Below are positions 16,389-25,285 of a DNA stretch of 47,946 nucleotides, piece by piece (position 1 is the stretch's first letter; each line of letters opens with the position of its first letter). Source of the stretch: CAZWAP01 sp964632005 (GTDB taxonomy: Bacteria; Planctomycetota; Phycisphaerae; Sedimentisphaerales; Anaerobacaceae); NCBI GenBank assembly GCA_964632005.1, contig CAZWAP010000016.1:1-47946 (forward strand), read 5' to 3'. Made by a program: the position numbers and the translations under genes. A model generated the notes under the pieces. The model was not told the DNA's origin. It made no database searches and saw only the letters and a program-made list of their open reading frames with translations.

Positions 16389-18980
16389 TTATTCCGGGGT
16401 TTCCTGGACATAAAGGTCCAGGTATTCAAAATCTTTGTCATAGAGCTTGTATCCCTGCTGTATTGCCTGCCTGTTGCTCAACTCGATCCGACGGCGCAAA
16501 GCGTACTTCCGTTCTCGCTGCTGATCGAGTGGGCAGGGCTGGAAGCCGTCCATATCGGCCCTCGGTCGGGCCGCGAGCATCTCTTTGCCGGCCCGGATAA
16601 TGGCAAGAGCCTCGAGATACGCCGGGTCGCTGGGGCTTTTGAATCTCTTCAGGCAGGGACTTAATTCGGGCCGATCAAAGCTGATCTGGGGACCGGTGTT
16701 TCTCCTGTGATCGGCGAGCGTGGCAAAAGGCACGCCGGTCAGCTCGGCAAGGCGTTTGATCTGGGCATTGTTCAGGGGCGAGCGCCCGGCCAGGTTGTTG
16801 GGGTAGGCCGTGGCGTACCGCGGATAGTAAGGCCCGTTGATGTCGATCCAGGTTACGATCCGCTCGAATTCGGACGGGGTGAGCTTGACGCCTTCGTGCC
16901 CGCTGCGGATCACTTCGACGAGCTTGCTGGCGTGCGAGCCCCAGGAATAGGCGGGCTGGATGTTTGAAGGCCCGGCTCCTATGGCGCTGATGTATTTTTT
17001 TCGCCACAGCTCGTTGTAGGATGCGTTGAAAGTGTTCGTGCGGTCGCCGGCGAGGACGAGCTTGTCGCCGGCCTTTTTGCCGAAGTCGTGGCAGCTGACG
17101 CAGTGTCTGTCAAAGACCGGCTGGACTTCTCTGGCATAGTTAAACAGCCGCGGCGGCCCCAACCAGCCTTCGAGCTTGCTGGGCGGCCGCCTCAGGGCAA
17201 TTGGGGTCTTTACCCGTAGCTCCGGGGGCGCGCAGCGTCTGTCTTCGTGACAGCCGATGCAGCCGGTAACTTCACCGGATTGGACTATCGTGCCGCTGCG
17301 CATCGACTGGATCATCATCTTGTTTTCATCAAGGAGCTGAAAATAAACGAACTTATCCGACGGGACAGCGAAGTAGGCCGAACCGTCCTGCTCCACCGGA
17401 ACGGTACCGAGAATACGCTTGTTCTCGAAGCTGTGCCAGTTCATCGCCGGGCAGTGTACCCCCTGGCCGGCCCAGGCAGGGTGGGTCCAGAAGCGTTTTT
17501 CAGGCGACTCGACGACCCGCAGGTACCTGACCGTGCCCCGCTTGACCCCGTTGGTATGGGTCCCTTGATATACGTTGACGACGTAGAAATAGCCCAGGTT
17601 GTTATTGAAGTCGCGGCGCGGCGGGATTACTCGCGGGCGTGCGCGGGGCCCCAGCGGCATCGGGTCGAAACAACCAGGTGCCTCGGCGTGCACGAGGACT
17701 TCATTGCCAAACACATCGAGTAGATATATGCCCATCTGTTCGCCTTTGCCGGTCATTCTGGCACAGAGGAAATACTTGTCGCTGAGTGGATAGGGGTCCT
17801 CGTACTTGGGCTTTACTTTCTTGAAACTGTCAAACCCATAGACGCCGGGTCTTGGTCCTTTTTCCTTCACAAGGTCGATTGCATCGCTGGGCCAGGTCCG
17901 CACGACCGGCGCACGGCCGTCTATCCCCAACCGTCGGTCGATCATTGCCAGCGCACCCCACGGGCGGTCGTGGCAGGAACTAAAAATGCACATCAGCTTC
18001 TCGGTCCCGGGAATGGGCCGGGGGTCGATCACGGCGCCAGGAGACCAGGTGTTGTTGCCCCAGTAAATGCAGTGGTTTGTGCCGTCGGGGTTCACGGTCC
18101 AGAGTCCCTGGGCATCACCGAAGTTGCGGTCGACGTACTCCCACCGGTCGTAGACTACGCGCCCGTCGCCAAGCAGCGCACTATGGCCCTCGTGCAGTGT
18201 GCTCTTGCCTATCTGGTGGATATTTGCGCCGTCGCCGTCCATACGGAAAAGGTTGCCCATGATGTGCCGGTTGCACATGCAGTATTTCGGCTCTCTGGTG
18301 GAGGAGAATACTATGCTGCCGTCGGGCAGGTACAGCGGGTCGAAATCAGCGACGCCGGGTGCCGAGGTTAGCTGCTTGAGGCCGCTGCCATCGGGGTTGA
18401 TCTCGTAGATGTGGTAATCGTCGTGGACGTCCCGGCGCATCGAGAATATAATTTTCTTGCCCGTGAAGTGGACCTCGGGATCGCGGATTATCCCTTTCGG
18501 ACAGCGCAGGATGGTCTTGATCTCTGCGGCTGCGCCGAAATCGATGCTTTTTAGAGCTCCGCCGCCCTGGAAGTTCTTGGTGTTGATTTCACCGGTGACG
18601 AACATTGTGGCCGTATTGTGGTGGTCGGGCTTGTACTGGTTCCGGACGACGAAGAGGATCGGCTGGGCAGTGACCAGAGGATTGGCCAGAAGTGCCTCTC
18701 TTTGCAAGCGGGCAAACCGGGCTGCGAGTGAATGGACTTCGGAGCCGCTTGCGTGATTAAGCCTCTGTTCCAGCTCGTCCAGCCGGCTCAGCAAGTTGTC
18801 GCCTTGCCGGTACTTGCTGCCAAACTCGGTTATCAGTTCTTGTATGGCGGTTCGAAGAGCGTCAAGCTGTTGCTTGGAAGGTGGGTCAGGATCTGCCGCG
18901 ACCGTGACGGAGTACAACAAGGAAAAACTCAACAGCCCGGCGACGATAACCAGTCGCGCATCTATCCTGCCAATCTTCAT
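16389..18980 (-). CDS. Exported di-haem, beta-propeller protein of the hydrazine-synthase-alpha-like type
   Basis: About 863 residues. A signal peptide (MKIGRIDARLVIVAGLLSFS...) is followed by a short helical segment. TolB/WD40-like blades (DPEVHFTGKKIIFSMRRD, IYEINPDGSG, DFDPLYLPDGSIVFSS) form a propeller from about 120 to 470. Two c-type haem motifs follow, CIGCH near 574 and CVSCH near 626, the latter in a cytochrome-c-like segment (EVQPVFDRHCVSCHD). This arrangement is abundant in planctomycetes and related in domain plan to hydrazine synthase alpha. No beta/gamma hzs genes or other anammox genes are present, so hydrazine synthesis is not implied. The ATG at 18980 has AGGAG ten bases upstream; a longer in-frame start exists but lies before the signal peptide. 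Confidence 0.8.
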   Translation of the reverse strand: MKIGRIDARLVIVAGLLSFSLLYSVTVAADPDPPSKQQLDALRTAIQELITEFGSKYRQGDNLLSRLDELEQRLNHASGSEVHSLAARFARLQREALLANPLVTAQPILFVVRNQYKPDHHNTATMFVTGEINTKNFQGGGALKSIDFGAAAEIKTILRCPKGIIRDPEVHFTGKKIIFSMRRDVHDDYHIYEINPDGSGLKQLTSAPGVADFDPLYLPDGSIVFSSTREPKYCMCNRHIMGNLFRMDGDGANIHQIGKSTLHEGHSALLGDGRVVYDRWEYVDRNFGDAQGLWTVNPDGTNHCIYWGNNTWSPGAVIDPRPIPGTEKLMCIFSSCHDRPWGALAMIDRRLGIDGRAPVVRTWPSDAIDLVKEKGPRPGVYGFDSFKKVKPKYEDPYPLSDKYFLCARMTGKGEQMGIYLLDVFGNEVLVHAEAPGCFDPMPLGPRARPRVIPPRRDFNNNLGYFYVVNVYQGTHTNGVKRGTVRYLRVVESPEKRFWTHPAWAGQGVHCPAMNWHSFENKRILGTVPVEQDGSAYFAVPSDKFVYFQLLDENKMMIQSMRSGTIVQSGEVTGCIGCHEDRRCAPPELRVKTPIALRRPPSKLEGWLGPPRLFNYAREVQPVFDRHCVSCHDFGKKAGDKLVLAGDRTNTFNASYNELWRKKYISAIGAGPSNIQPAYSWGSHASKLVEVIRSGHEGVKLTPSEFERIVTWIDINGPYYPRYATAYPNNLAGRSPLNNAQIKRLAELTGVPFATLADHRRNTGPQISFDRPELSPCLKRFKSPSDPAYLEALAIIRAGKEMLAARPRADMDGFQPCPLDQQRERKYALRRRIELSNRQAIQQGYKLYDKDFEYLDLYVQETPE

Positions 18981-18995
18981 AGCTGGTACGCTCCT

Positions 18996-19013
18996 GTTGA
19001 TAGCATCATCAAC
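18996..19013. repeat. Short inverted repeat upstream of the di-haem gene
   Basis: GTTGAT (18996-19001) and ATCAAC (19008-19013) form perfect 6-base arms with a 6-base spacer, 16 bases upstream of the start codon. It may be an operator or a leader hairpin. Chance occurrence is possible at this length. Confidence 0.3.
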
Positions 19014-19187
19014 TACACAGGATACCATTTTCCCCCCAAAAATTTAACCCTGCACAGGAGACTTGGGCAGACGTTTTTCCGTCGGTCAGCATCAGCAGTT
19101 GTGGCTGGTGAATCCCCGTGGTAACCTCTTTGTGTCGAGGCCGCACGGGAGTATTGTGAAGTTGATAGTTATGGAGGTGCTCAGCCG

Positions 19188-20294
19188 ATGAAACGAAGAA
19201 CAATTATCGGGCTGGTGTATGCGGGGGTCCTCATCTGCACGGTGTTTTTTGGCTCGAACGTCGTTTGTGCCGCGGAGGATAAGGCCCAGCCCTGCCGGCA
19301 GTGGCGCTGGAGCAAGGAAAAGGCCTGGGATTGGTACCGGCGTGTCGGAGAGATACGCGGGTGCAACTACCTGCCTCGAACGGCGGTCAATTCGACCGAG
19401 ATGTGGCAGGCCGGGACATTCGACCCCAATACCATACGGCAGGAACTGGGTTGGGCACGCTCGGCCGGTTATAACAGCGTGAGGGTCTTCTTGCAATATG
19501 TTGTTTGGGAAGCCGAGCCAGAGGGTTTCAAGAAACGGCTGGAGCGGTTTCTGCGGATCGCCGCCGAAAACGCCATATCGGTTGTGCTCACCCCTTTTTG
19601 CGACTGCGCATTTGCAGGGAAGGAACCGTACCTCGGCAAGCAGGATGACCCTATCCCGGGTGTTCACAACAGCCAATGGGTCCCGAGCCCCGGACATCGA
19701 CGCGTGGTCGACAGGAGGGCCTGGCCGGGTCTGCGGGCCTACATCGAGGACATAGTGCGCACCTTCGGCCAAGACCGTCGGGTTCTGATGTGGGATTTGT
19801 ACAACGAGCCGGGCAACTCTGGTATGGGCACCAAGAGCCTGCCGCTCGTCAAGGCGGCGTTTGGGTGGGCCCGGGGCCAGAAACCCAAACAACCCCTTAC
19901 GGTTGGCCTCTGGAGGTTCTCGGACGACGAAATGTCGGCGTCTTTCATCGAAATGGCGGATGTGCTCTCTTTTCACGCTTACGATGCCCCCCAAGCCGTG
20001 GAGGCCAAGATCAGGCGGCTAAAGAAACTCGGAAGGCCTTTGATCTGCACCGAGTGGCTGCGTCGGCAGGTCGGCAACGATTTCCGCAGAATTCTGCCCT
20101 TGTTCGCAGAGCACCAGATCGGGTGGTACAACTGGGGGCTCGTGGCTGGTCGGACCCAGACATATATGCCGTGGGGCTCGAAAGAGGGGGATCCTGAGCC
20201 GGAACTTTGGCAGCACGACGTTTTTCGGGCCGACGGCAGAGCCTTTGACGTGGAGGAGATTCGCCTGATCCACAGCTTTGCGTTCAAGAAGTAA
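19188..20294 (+). CDS. Exported GH-A clan glycoside hydrolase (GH5-like)
   Basis: 368 residues. A signal peptide ends near CAAE (27-30). A TIM barrel follows with the acid/base Glu207 in WDLYNEPGN and the nucleophile Glu289 in LICTEW, the two-glutamate pattern of clan GH-A retaining enzymes. SVRVFLQYVVWE near 97 and SFHAYDA near 261 fit the barrel strands. GGAGGT lies nine bases before the ATG. The family could be GH5 or a neighbouring GH-A family; the substrate is unknown, but the exported location beside sulfatase-type and GH130 genes suggests polysaccharide degradation. Confidence 0.8.
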   Translation: MKRRTIIGLVYAGVLICTVFFGSNVVCAAEDKAQPCRQWRWSKEKAWDWYRRVGEIRGCNYLPRTAVNSTEMWQAGTFDPNTIRQELGWARSAGYNSVRVFLQYVVWEAEPEGFKKRLERFLRIAAENAISVVLTPFCDCAFAGKEPYLGKQDDPIPGVHNSQWVPSPGHRRVVDRRAWPGLRAYIEDIVRTFGQDRRVLMWDLYNEPGNSGMGTKSLPLVKAAFGWARGQKPKQPLTVGLWRFSDDEMSASFIEMADVLSFHAYDAPQAVEAKIRRLKKLGRPLICTEWLRRQVGNDFRRILPLFAEHQIGWYNWGLVAGRTQTYMPWGSKEGDPEPELWQHDVFRADGRAFDVEEIRLIHSFAFKK

Positions 20295-20706
20295 CCGGCG
20301 GCGCGATTTCTGATTAGTGGCCTGCAGGGACGGGCGATTTGGTTACCCGACAAGCGCAGGGTGAACTGAGAGCAGGGGCGGCAGGGCAAAAAAGTTGGGC
20401 TCTTAGGCTCTCCCAGGGCCGTGGGGTCTCGGCATTGTACGTCCAATAACCTGTCCACGGGGGCCGCTAATAAGGATTGCTGCGAGGCCCTGATCGGAGA
20501 CCAGAGCGAGATTTGAGACCGAATTTACAGGCTCAAATCCACCCTATCTTGCTTAGATTTCCTATTTTCACTCAAGAATTTCCGCAGCCGCCTCCGATAT
20601 GTACAATTATTATAGGTTTCCCATTTTAGCATCCAGCCATAATAGACAAGCTCAAATGGCAATATAGGCAAGATAAAGCCAGGGCATTACTGATAGGAGC
20701 AGAAGA
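20295..20706 (+). other. Intergenic leader with an inverted repeat before the cobalamin-domain gene
   Basis: About 410 bases without a gene. GATTTGAG (20510-20517) and CTCAAATC (20532-20539) form 8-base perfect arms with a 14-base loop; the half-site GCTCAAAT recurs near 20651. The part after 20520 is AT-richer than the surrounding genes and probably holds the promoter, but no clear -35/-10 pair was found. No cobalamin riboswitch box was recognised. Confidence 0.35.
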
Positions 20707-21444
20707 ATGGTCAAGGAACAAGTGCTTGGGCGGTACCTGGAGAGCTTGCTTCGGGGCGACAGGACCTCCTGTCGGGCGGTGGTAGAGGAGGTTCTTCAGA
20801 GCGGTGTACCTGCAAACTCGGTCTATGTCCATATGATATGGCCCATAATGGTCGAGATAGAAAGGCTGTTGCGGTGCGGCAAGATTACCCCGGTACAGGA
20901 GCATCTGGCCACGCGGATCAATCGGACAATTGTGGACCAGTTGCAGAACAAGCTTCCTCGCAGGCCCGCCAGGAACAAGAAGGTGGTAGTCTGCTGTGCC
21001 AGTGACGAGCTTCAAGAGCTCGGGGCACAGATTATGACGGACCTATTTGAGAGCGACGGCTGGGAGGTAAGGTTCTTGGGCGGGGGGTTGACGAATGACG
21101 ACGTATTGGCATTTATCAACGAATATGCCCCCAACATACTTCTTATTTACGGCACCACACCGAAGCAAGCTCCTGAGGTGCGTCGGCTTATCGATACGAT
21201 CAGGGCGATCGACGCCTGGCCCGATATGCGGATAATGGTCTCCGGGGGGCTTTTCAGCCGGGCTGAAGGCCTTTGGGAGGAGATGGAGGCCGATATGTAC
21301 GCAGCAACGCCTGTGGAGGCATTGCAGGCGGCATCAAGCAAAGAGCAGATACCTCGCTGTGAACGGACCATTAACCGGAGAAAGAAGCGGCGCAAAATGA
21401 TCTCGCATCCTGCGTTTGGCCAAGTGCCGGTTACAACGGCTTAG
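20707..21444 (+). CDS. Stand-alone cobalamin-binding-fold protein with altered ligand residues
   Basis: 245 residues. A helical cap domain (about 1-85) contains the Glu65-His66 pair of the Trp-x9-Glu-His motif seen in CarH-type sensors, but Leu55 stands where the Trp should be. A Rossmann-type B12 domain follows (about 91-215). Its loop reads ELQELGAQ (101-108), so the canonical cobalt-ligand His of DxHxxG/ExHxxG is Gln103. SGGLFSRAEG near 179 matches the base-binding SGG region. A basic tail (RRKKRRK near 225) closes the protein and could touch nucleic acid, but no MerR or HTH domain is present. It may bind corrinoid base-on or not at all. AGGAG precedes the ATG. Confidence 0.72.
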   Translation: MVKEQVLGRYLESLLRGDRTSCRAVVEEVLQSGVPANSVYVHMIWPIMVEIERLLRCGKITPVQEHLATRINRTIVDQLQNKLPRRPARNKKVVVCCASDELQELGAQIMTDLFESDGWEVRFLGGGLTNDDVLAFINEYAPNILLIYGTTPKQAPEVRRLIDTIRAIDAWPDMRIMVSGGLFSRAEGLWEEMEADMYAATPVEALQAASSKEQIPRCERTINRRKKRRKMISHPAFGQVPVTTA

Positions 21445-21528
21445 GATCGTTTGGGTTTCTGCCGGCTTTGGAATGGGGCGGGCAGGAGGCAAAGCGGCGT
21501 CAGATCGTGCGGTCCAGCAGAGGGGTGG

Positions 21529-23103
21529 CTAATCTGCGGGCCTTGCGAGGTACTTCTGGAGCCTGAAATCGAACGAGTCGCTCAGTGCCTGCCATGAGGC
21601 CTCGATCAGGTTTTCCGAGCAGCCCACGGTGCCCCAGATGGCGTGCTTATCGCGGGATTGAATGACTACGCGGACGCGCGCGGCGGTGCCGGCCCCTGCG
21701 TTGACGACACGGACCTTGTAGTCTATTAGCTGGATTTCCTTGACGATTGGATAAAAGCCCTCAAGAGCCTTTCTAAGCGCTGCATCGAGCGCGTTAACGG
21801 GGCCGTCGCCTTCGCCGACGACGTGCTCGATCTTCTCGCCGACCTTCAGCTTCACGGTAGCCTCGGTAACAATGTTGCCGGTGATACGTTTTTCGACAAT
21901 TGTACTGTACTTGATCGGTTCGAAGGCCGGCTTATACGTGCCCATAATCTTCTTTACGAGCAGATCGAAGCTGCCGTTAGCCGCTTCGAACTGATAACCC
22001 TGGTTTTCCAGCTGCTGAACCCGCTCGAGGATCCTTCTGGCGAGGTCTTTATCTTGGGCTATCCGCTCCTTTTCCAGCTTTGCGAGGATGGTTGATTTGC
22101 CGCTGAGTTCCGAGATGAGGAATCGCCGCTCGTTGCCGATCAGCTCGGGGGCGATATGTTCGTAGGTACGCTTGCTTTTTCGCATAGCGTCTATATGGAG
22201 TCCGCCCTTATGGGCGAACGCGCTTTCACCGACGTAGGGCATATTCGTCGCGGGGGCGAGATTTCCGGTCTCGAAGACGAAGAGCGAGACCTTCGTGAGG
22301 GTTTTCATTTTTTCGGGCGGCAGGGTCTCGAGGCCCAACTTGAAGGATAGGTTTGGTATTACCTCGCAGAGATTGGCGTTTCCGCATCGCTCACCGAGTC
22401 CGTTGATTGTACCCTGGAGATGCGTGGCGCCGGCTCGTACGGCGGCGATGGAATTGGCCGTGGCGCAGCCGGCATCGTTGTGGGCGTGTATACCGATAGG
22501 CGTGGGAGCGAACTGCCGGCAGATTTCCTGTGTTATCTGCTCGATTTCGTGCGGCAGGGAGCCGCCGTTGGTGTCGCAGAGCACCAGGATATCCGCACCG
22601 GCCTCGGCCGCGGCCTTGAGGACCCTCACGGCGTATTCCGGATTGTCTTTATATCCGTCGAAGAAGTGCTCTGCGTCGAATATTACCTCCAGGCCGTGTT
22701 TCTTGAGGTAGCCGACGGAATCGGCGCACATAATAAGATTCTCGTCGAGTGAGCAGCCGAGAACATCTTTTACGTGAAGGTCCCAACTCTTGCCGACGAG
22801 CGCGCCTGCGGAGGCCTTGCAGGCGAGCATAGCGTTCAGGGATGCGTCCTCTTCGGCGGCAGAATCGGCTCGCCGAGTGCTGCCGAATGCGACGATCTTG
22901 GCGTTTTTCAGGCCCTGATTGGAGGCCTCCATAAAGAACTGCATCTCTTTGGTGTTTGAGCCAGCATATCCGCCTTCGATATAGTCCAGGCCGAGTTCGT
23001 CCAGGCGTCTGGCGATGGCGAGCTTATCCTCGAGGGAGAAGTCCACGCCTTCGGCTTGCATGCCGTCCCGCAGGGTCGTATCGTACAGTTCTATCTTTTT
23101 CAT
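21529..23103 (-). CDS. cimA: (R)-citramalate synthase
   Basis: About 524 residues, homologous to LeuA/CimA. It condenses acetyl-CoA with pyruvate to citramalate, the threonine-independent entry to isoleucine. The N-terminal HMGL-type TIM barrel starts IELYDTTLRDGMQAEGVDFS, and the metal-binding HAHNDAGCATANS lies near 208. A C-terminal LeuA allosteric domain (about 400-515, with GEGDGPVNALDAALRKAL) handles feedback. The subfamily call over 2-isopropylmalate synthase rests on the YDTTLRDGMQ...GLDYIEGGYAGSN pattern and length. I use the ATG at 23103; an in-frame TTG at 23121 would add six residues. Confidence 0.85.
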   Translation of the reverse strand: MKKIELYDTTLRDGMQAEGVDFSLEDKLAIARRLDELGLDYIEGGYAGSNTKEMQFFMEASNQGLKNAKIVAFGSTRRADSAAEEDASLNAMLACKASAGALVGKSWDLHVKDVLGCSLDENLIMCADSVGYLKKHGLEVIFDAEHFFDGYKDNPEYAVRVLKAAAEAGADILVLCDTNGGSLPHEIEQITQEICRQFAPTPIGIHAHNDAGCATANSIAAVRAGATHLQGTINGLGERCGNANLCEVIPNLSFKLGLETLPPEKMKTLTKVSLFVFETGNLAPATNMPYVGESAFAHKGGLHIDAMRKSKRTYEHIAPELIGNERRFLISELSGKSTILAKLEKERIAQDKDLARRILERVQQLENQGYQFEAANGSFDLLVKKIMGTYKPAFEPIKYSTIVEKRITGNIVTEATVKLKVGEKIEHVVGEGDGPVNALDAALRKALEGFYPIVKEIQLIDYKVRVVNAGAGTAARVRVVIQSRDKHAIWGTVGCSENLIEASWQALSDSFDFRLQKYLARPAD

Positions 23104-23160
23104 AATCTTGCGAACGGGCAACCTACGAGCAGCGACATATTCATAGGATCTACAAGCAGG

Positions 23161-23189
23161 ATTTTATTTGTTGGAAGGGCAGGTGTAAA
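23161..23189 (-). promoter_or_regulatory. sigma70-like promoter of cimA
   Basis: On the minus strand TTTACA (23189-23184) and TAAAAT (23166-23161) are 17 bases apart, each five of six to consensus. The leader to the ATG is about 50 bases. Confidence 0.6.
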
Positions 23190-23376
23190 GAGCAAAAGCA
23201 GGCAAGGCAGATCGGGGCAAGAGGCCGTTGGGGAGTGGGGGCTTTGGGTGCGGGATTGCCGTATCGAGGAGGTAGAAATAGCATCGCCCGGGCGCCGAAA
23301 ACGGCTAAACTCGGCCGCCGAAAAAGTCGATTCTCGTTTCATAGGCGACGCTTGTCGAAAAGGGCGGATTTTCTTT

Positions 23377-23404
23377 TTGACAAGGTTGTAGGGCGACCCA
23401 TAAT
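23377..23404 (+). promoter_or_regulatory. sigma70-like promoter of the protein kinase gene
   Basis: A perfect TTGACA (23377-23382) and CATAAT (23399-23404) are separated by 16 bases, leaving a leader of about 90 bases. It is divergent from the cimA promoter in the same 397-base gap, which otherwise holds only overlapping chance frames. Confidence 0.6.
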
Positions 23405-23500
23405 TGGCATCAAAGGCCTTTGTTATCGGAAGAAATAAGTCAGCGACGGGGAGGGGCTGTGTCGCACAGATGTGGGTAATCCCCCGCGGCGCTATTAGCA

Positions 23501-24727
23501 ATGGCAGAGACCAATTACGATAGCATATTCGGCAGAATGGCGATTGAGCAGGGTCTGTGCACCGATGAGGAGCTGCGGCAGTGCCTGGCGGAATTGAAGG
23601 CCCGACGAAAGGTCAACCCCATAACGCTTCACGAGCTGATGGTCGAGCTTGGGTTTGTCACGGCCAGACAGGCCGAACGGCTCAAGAACAGCATCAAGGA
23701 GAGCAAGGCAGCGGCCACTAAAATCCCCGGTTACAAAATTCTCGGCAAGATCGGCGCCGGCGCTATGGCGGTGGTCTACAAGGCCAGGCAATTGAGCCTG
23801 AACAGGATCGTTGCCATAAAGGTTCTGCCGAGGCGTTTCAGCGAAAACCCCGAATACGTGGAGCGGTTTTACAAGGAGGGGCAGGCTGCGGGTAAGCTGA
23901 ATCACCCCAATATCGTCCAGGCAATCGATGTGGGCGAGGCCGGCGGCTACCACTATTTTGTGATGGAGTACGTCGAAGGCAAGACCATCGCCGACGATCT
24001 GGCCGCGGGCAAGGTCTTCTCGGAGCAGGAGGCGCTGGATATCGTGATCCAGGTTGCCCAGGCGCTGGCACACGCGCACGCTCAGGGCTTGATACACCGT
24101 GACGTCAAGCCGAAGAACATTATGATAAGCAAGAATGGGGTGGTGAAGCTTGCGGATATGGGTCTTGCCCGGGAGACGGCGGATATTGAGGCCGCCCAGA
24201 GCGAGGCCGGAAAGGCATACGGAACGCCCTATTATATCGCGCCGGAGCAGATCCGCGGCAAGATCGACATTGACGGCCGGGCTGACATATACGGCCTCGG
24301 TGCCACCCTGTACCACATGGTAACCGGCCGGGTCCCGTTCATGGCCGAGGATTCCTCGGATGTTATGAGAAAGCACCTCAAGGAAAAGCTCATCCCGCCG
24401 GACCACATCAATACTTCACTCTCAGCGGGCATTTCAGAGGTCGTCGAGATTATGATGGCCAAGCGCAGGGAGGACAGGTATCAGAACGTCCAGGAGCTGC
24501 TTTTGGACTTGGAGGCCCTGCGCAACGGGCAACCGCCGTTGCGGGCGCACAAGAGATTCGATGTCTCGATGCTGGAGCAACTGGAAAGAGGGGAGATGGT
24601 CGAGGTCGCCGAGGAGGCGGACGCCGACGAAGACAGGATAGCCAACTATCGGGTCGCGGTGTTGATTCTAAGTACGATCTCAGCGGTTCTGCTGCTGGTC
24701 GTTATTCTTCTGCTGGTTTTCAAATAA
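23501..24727 (+). CDS. Membrane-anchored Ser/Thr protein kinase (PknB type)
   Basis: 408 residues. An N-terminal helical region (about 8-65) has two EQGLCTDEELRQCL / ELGFVTARQAERL units resembling type II secretion ATPase N-domains. The kinase domain spans about 77-350: P-loop GAGAMAVVY, Lys107 in AIKVL, catalytic HRDVKPKN (Asp201), Asp219 in LADMGLA (DMG for DFG) and the APE motif. One C-terminal helix (about 383-407) ends the protein, so there is no extracellular sensor domain. It would phosphorylate unknown targets at the inner membrane. There is no clear ribosome site, but the promoter and start fit. Confidence 0.9.
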   Translation: MAETNYDSIFGRMAIEQGLCTDEELRQCLAELKARRKVNPITLHELMVELGFVTARQAERLKNSIKESKAAATKIPGYKILGKIGAGAMAVVYKARQLSLNRIVAIKVLPRRFSENPEYVERFYKEGQAAGKLNHPNIVQAIDVGEAGGYHYFVMEYVEGKTIADDLAAGKVFSEQEALDIVIQVAQALAHAHAQGLIHRDVKPKNIMISKNGVVKLADMGLARETADIEAAQSEAGKAYGTPYYIAPEQIRGKIDIDGRADIYGLGATLYHMVTGRVPFMAEDSSDVMRKHLKEKLIPPDHINTSLSAGISEVVEIMMAKRREDRYQNVQELLLDLEALRNGQPPLRAHKRFDVSMLEQLERGEMVEVAEEADADEDRIANYRVAVLILSTISAVLLLVVILLLVFK

Positions 24728-24949
24728 GATATCCGCCGGGGCCTGTACGTCGGGGAGATAGTTTACCGTTCCGGCAGAATCGTCAAGGGCGGGGTTGTTT
24801 TGTCTTGGGGGAAATGGTCAGGCCTTTCGGCGGAGCCGGGCCGCTGGGGCGGAGGCATTTTTGGGTTTGACCGGTCAGGTGGTGGCGGTTATGTTGTGGA
24901 CGGTTCGGGCAGGGCTCAGGGCTCGGCGGAGCTTTAGAGGCGGCCTACG

Positions 24950-25225
24950 ATGGAACAAGGGATGCTTGAGCTGTTGGAAAAGATATCTCAGTCGACGAGC
25001 TTTATGGCCGTCGCCGGGACTGTGGCTGTGTTGTTTTTGTTCGTCTTTGCGCAGAGCATCTTTGGTTCAAAGACGACACATTCGCAGTTAAGGGAGTTGC
25101 TCCGCCGGACCGAGGACATCGCCGAGCAGCTCAAGCGTATCGCCGGTCTCTTGAGCAAAGAAGCAGGGGATTGCGAAAGCTACGGGCAGGAGGACCGGCC
25201 GGCCAAGGAAGCGGATGCTACTTGA
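24950..25225 (+). CDS. Small single-pass membrane protein with a coiled-coil tail
   Basis: 91 residues of no recognised family. One membrane segment (about 18-37, FMAVAGTVAVLFLFVFAQSI) is followed by an amphipathic helix (LRELLRRTEDIAEQLKRIAGLL) and an acidic tail. Its position 60 bases before rfbC and 222 bases after the kinase suggests loose association with either. The coding bias and membrane topology support a real gene; the ribosome site is only GGCGG-like. Confidence 0.6.
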   Translation: MEQGMLELLEKISQSTSFMAVAGTVAVLFLFVFAQSIFGSKTTHSQLRELLRRTEDIAEQLKRIAGLLSKEAGDCESYGQEDRPAKEADAT

Positions 25226-25285
25226 GGCCGAGACAGAAGGATGGGGTGCAAGCACGGGTTACCGCGAGGTTAACGGAGAGAAGCT

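Noticed and set aside
16389..18980. Possible true hydrazine synthase subunit
   Set aside because: No beta/gamma subunit genes, no other anammox genes and only two haem motifs. The domain plan is common in non-anammox planctomycetes.
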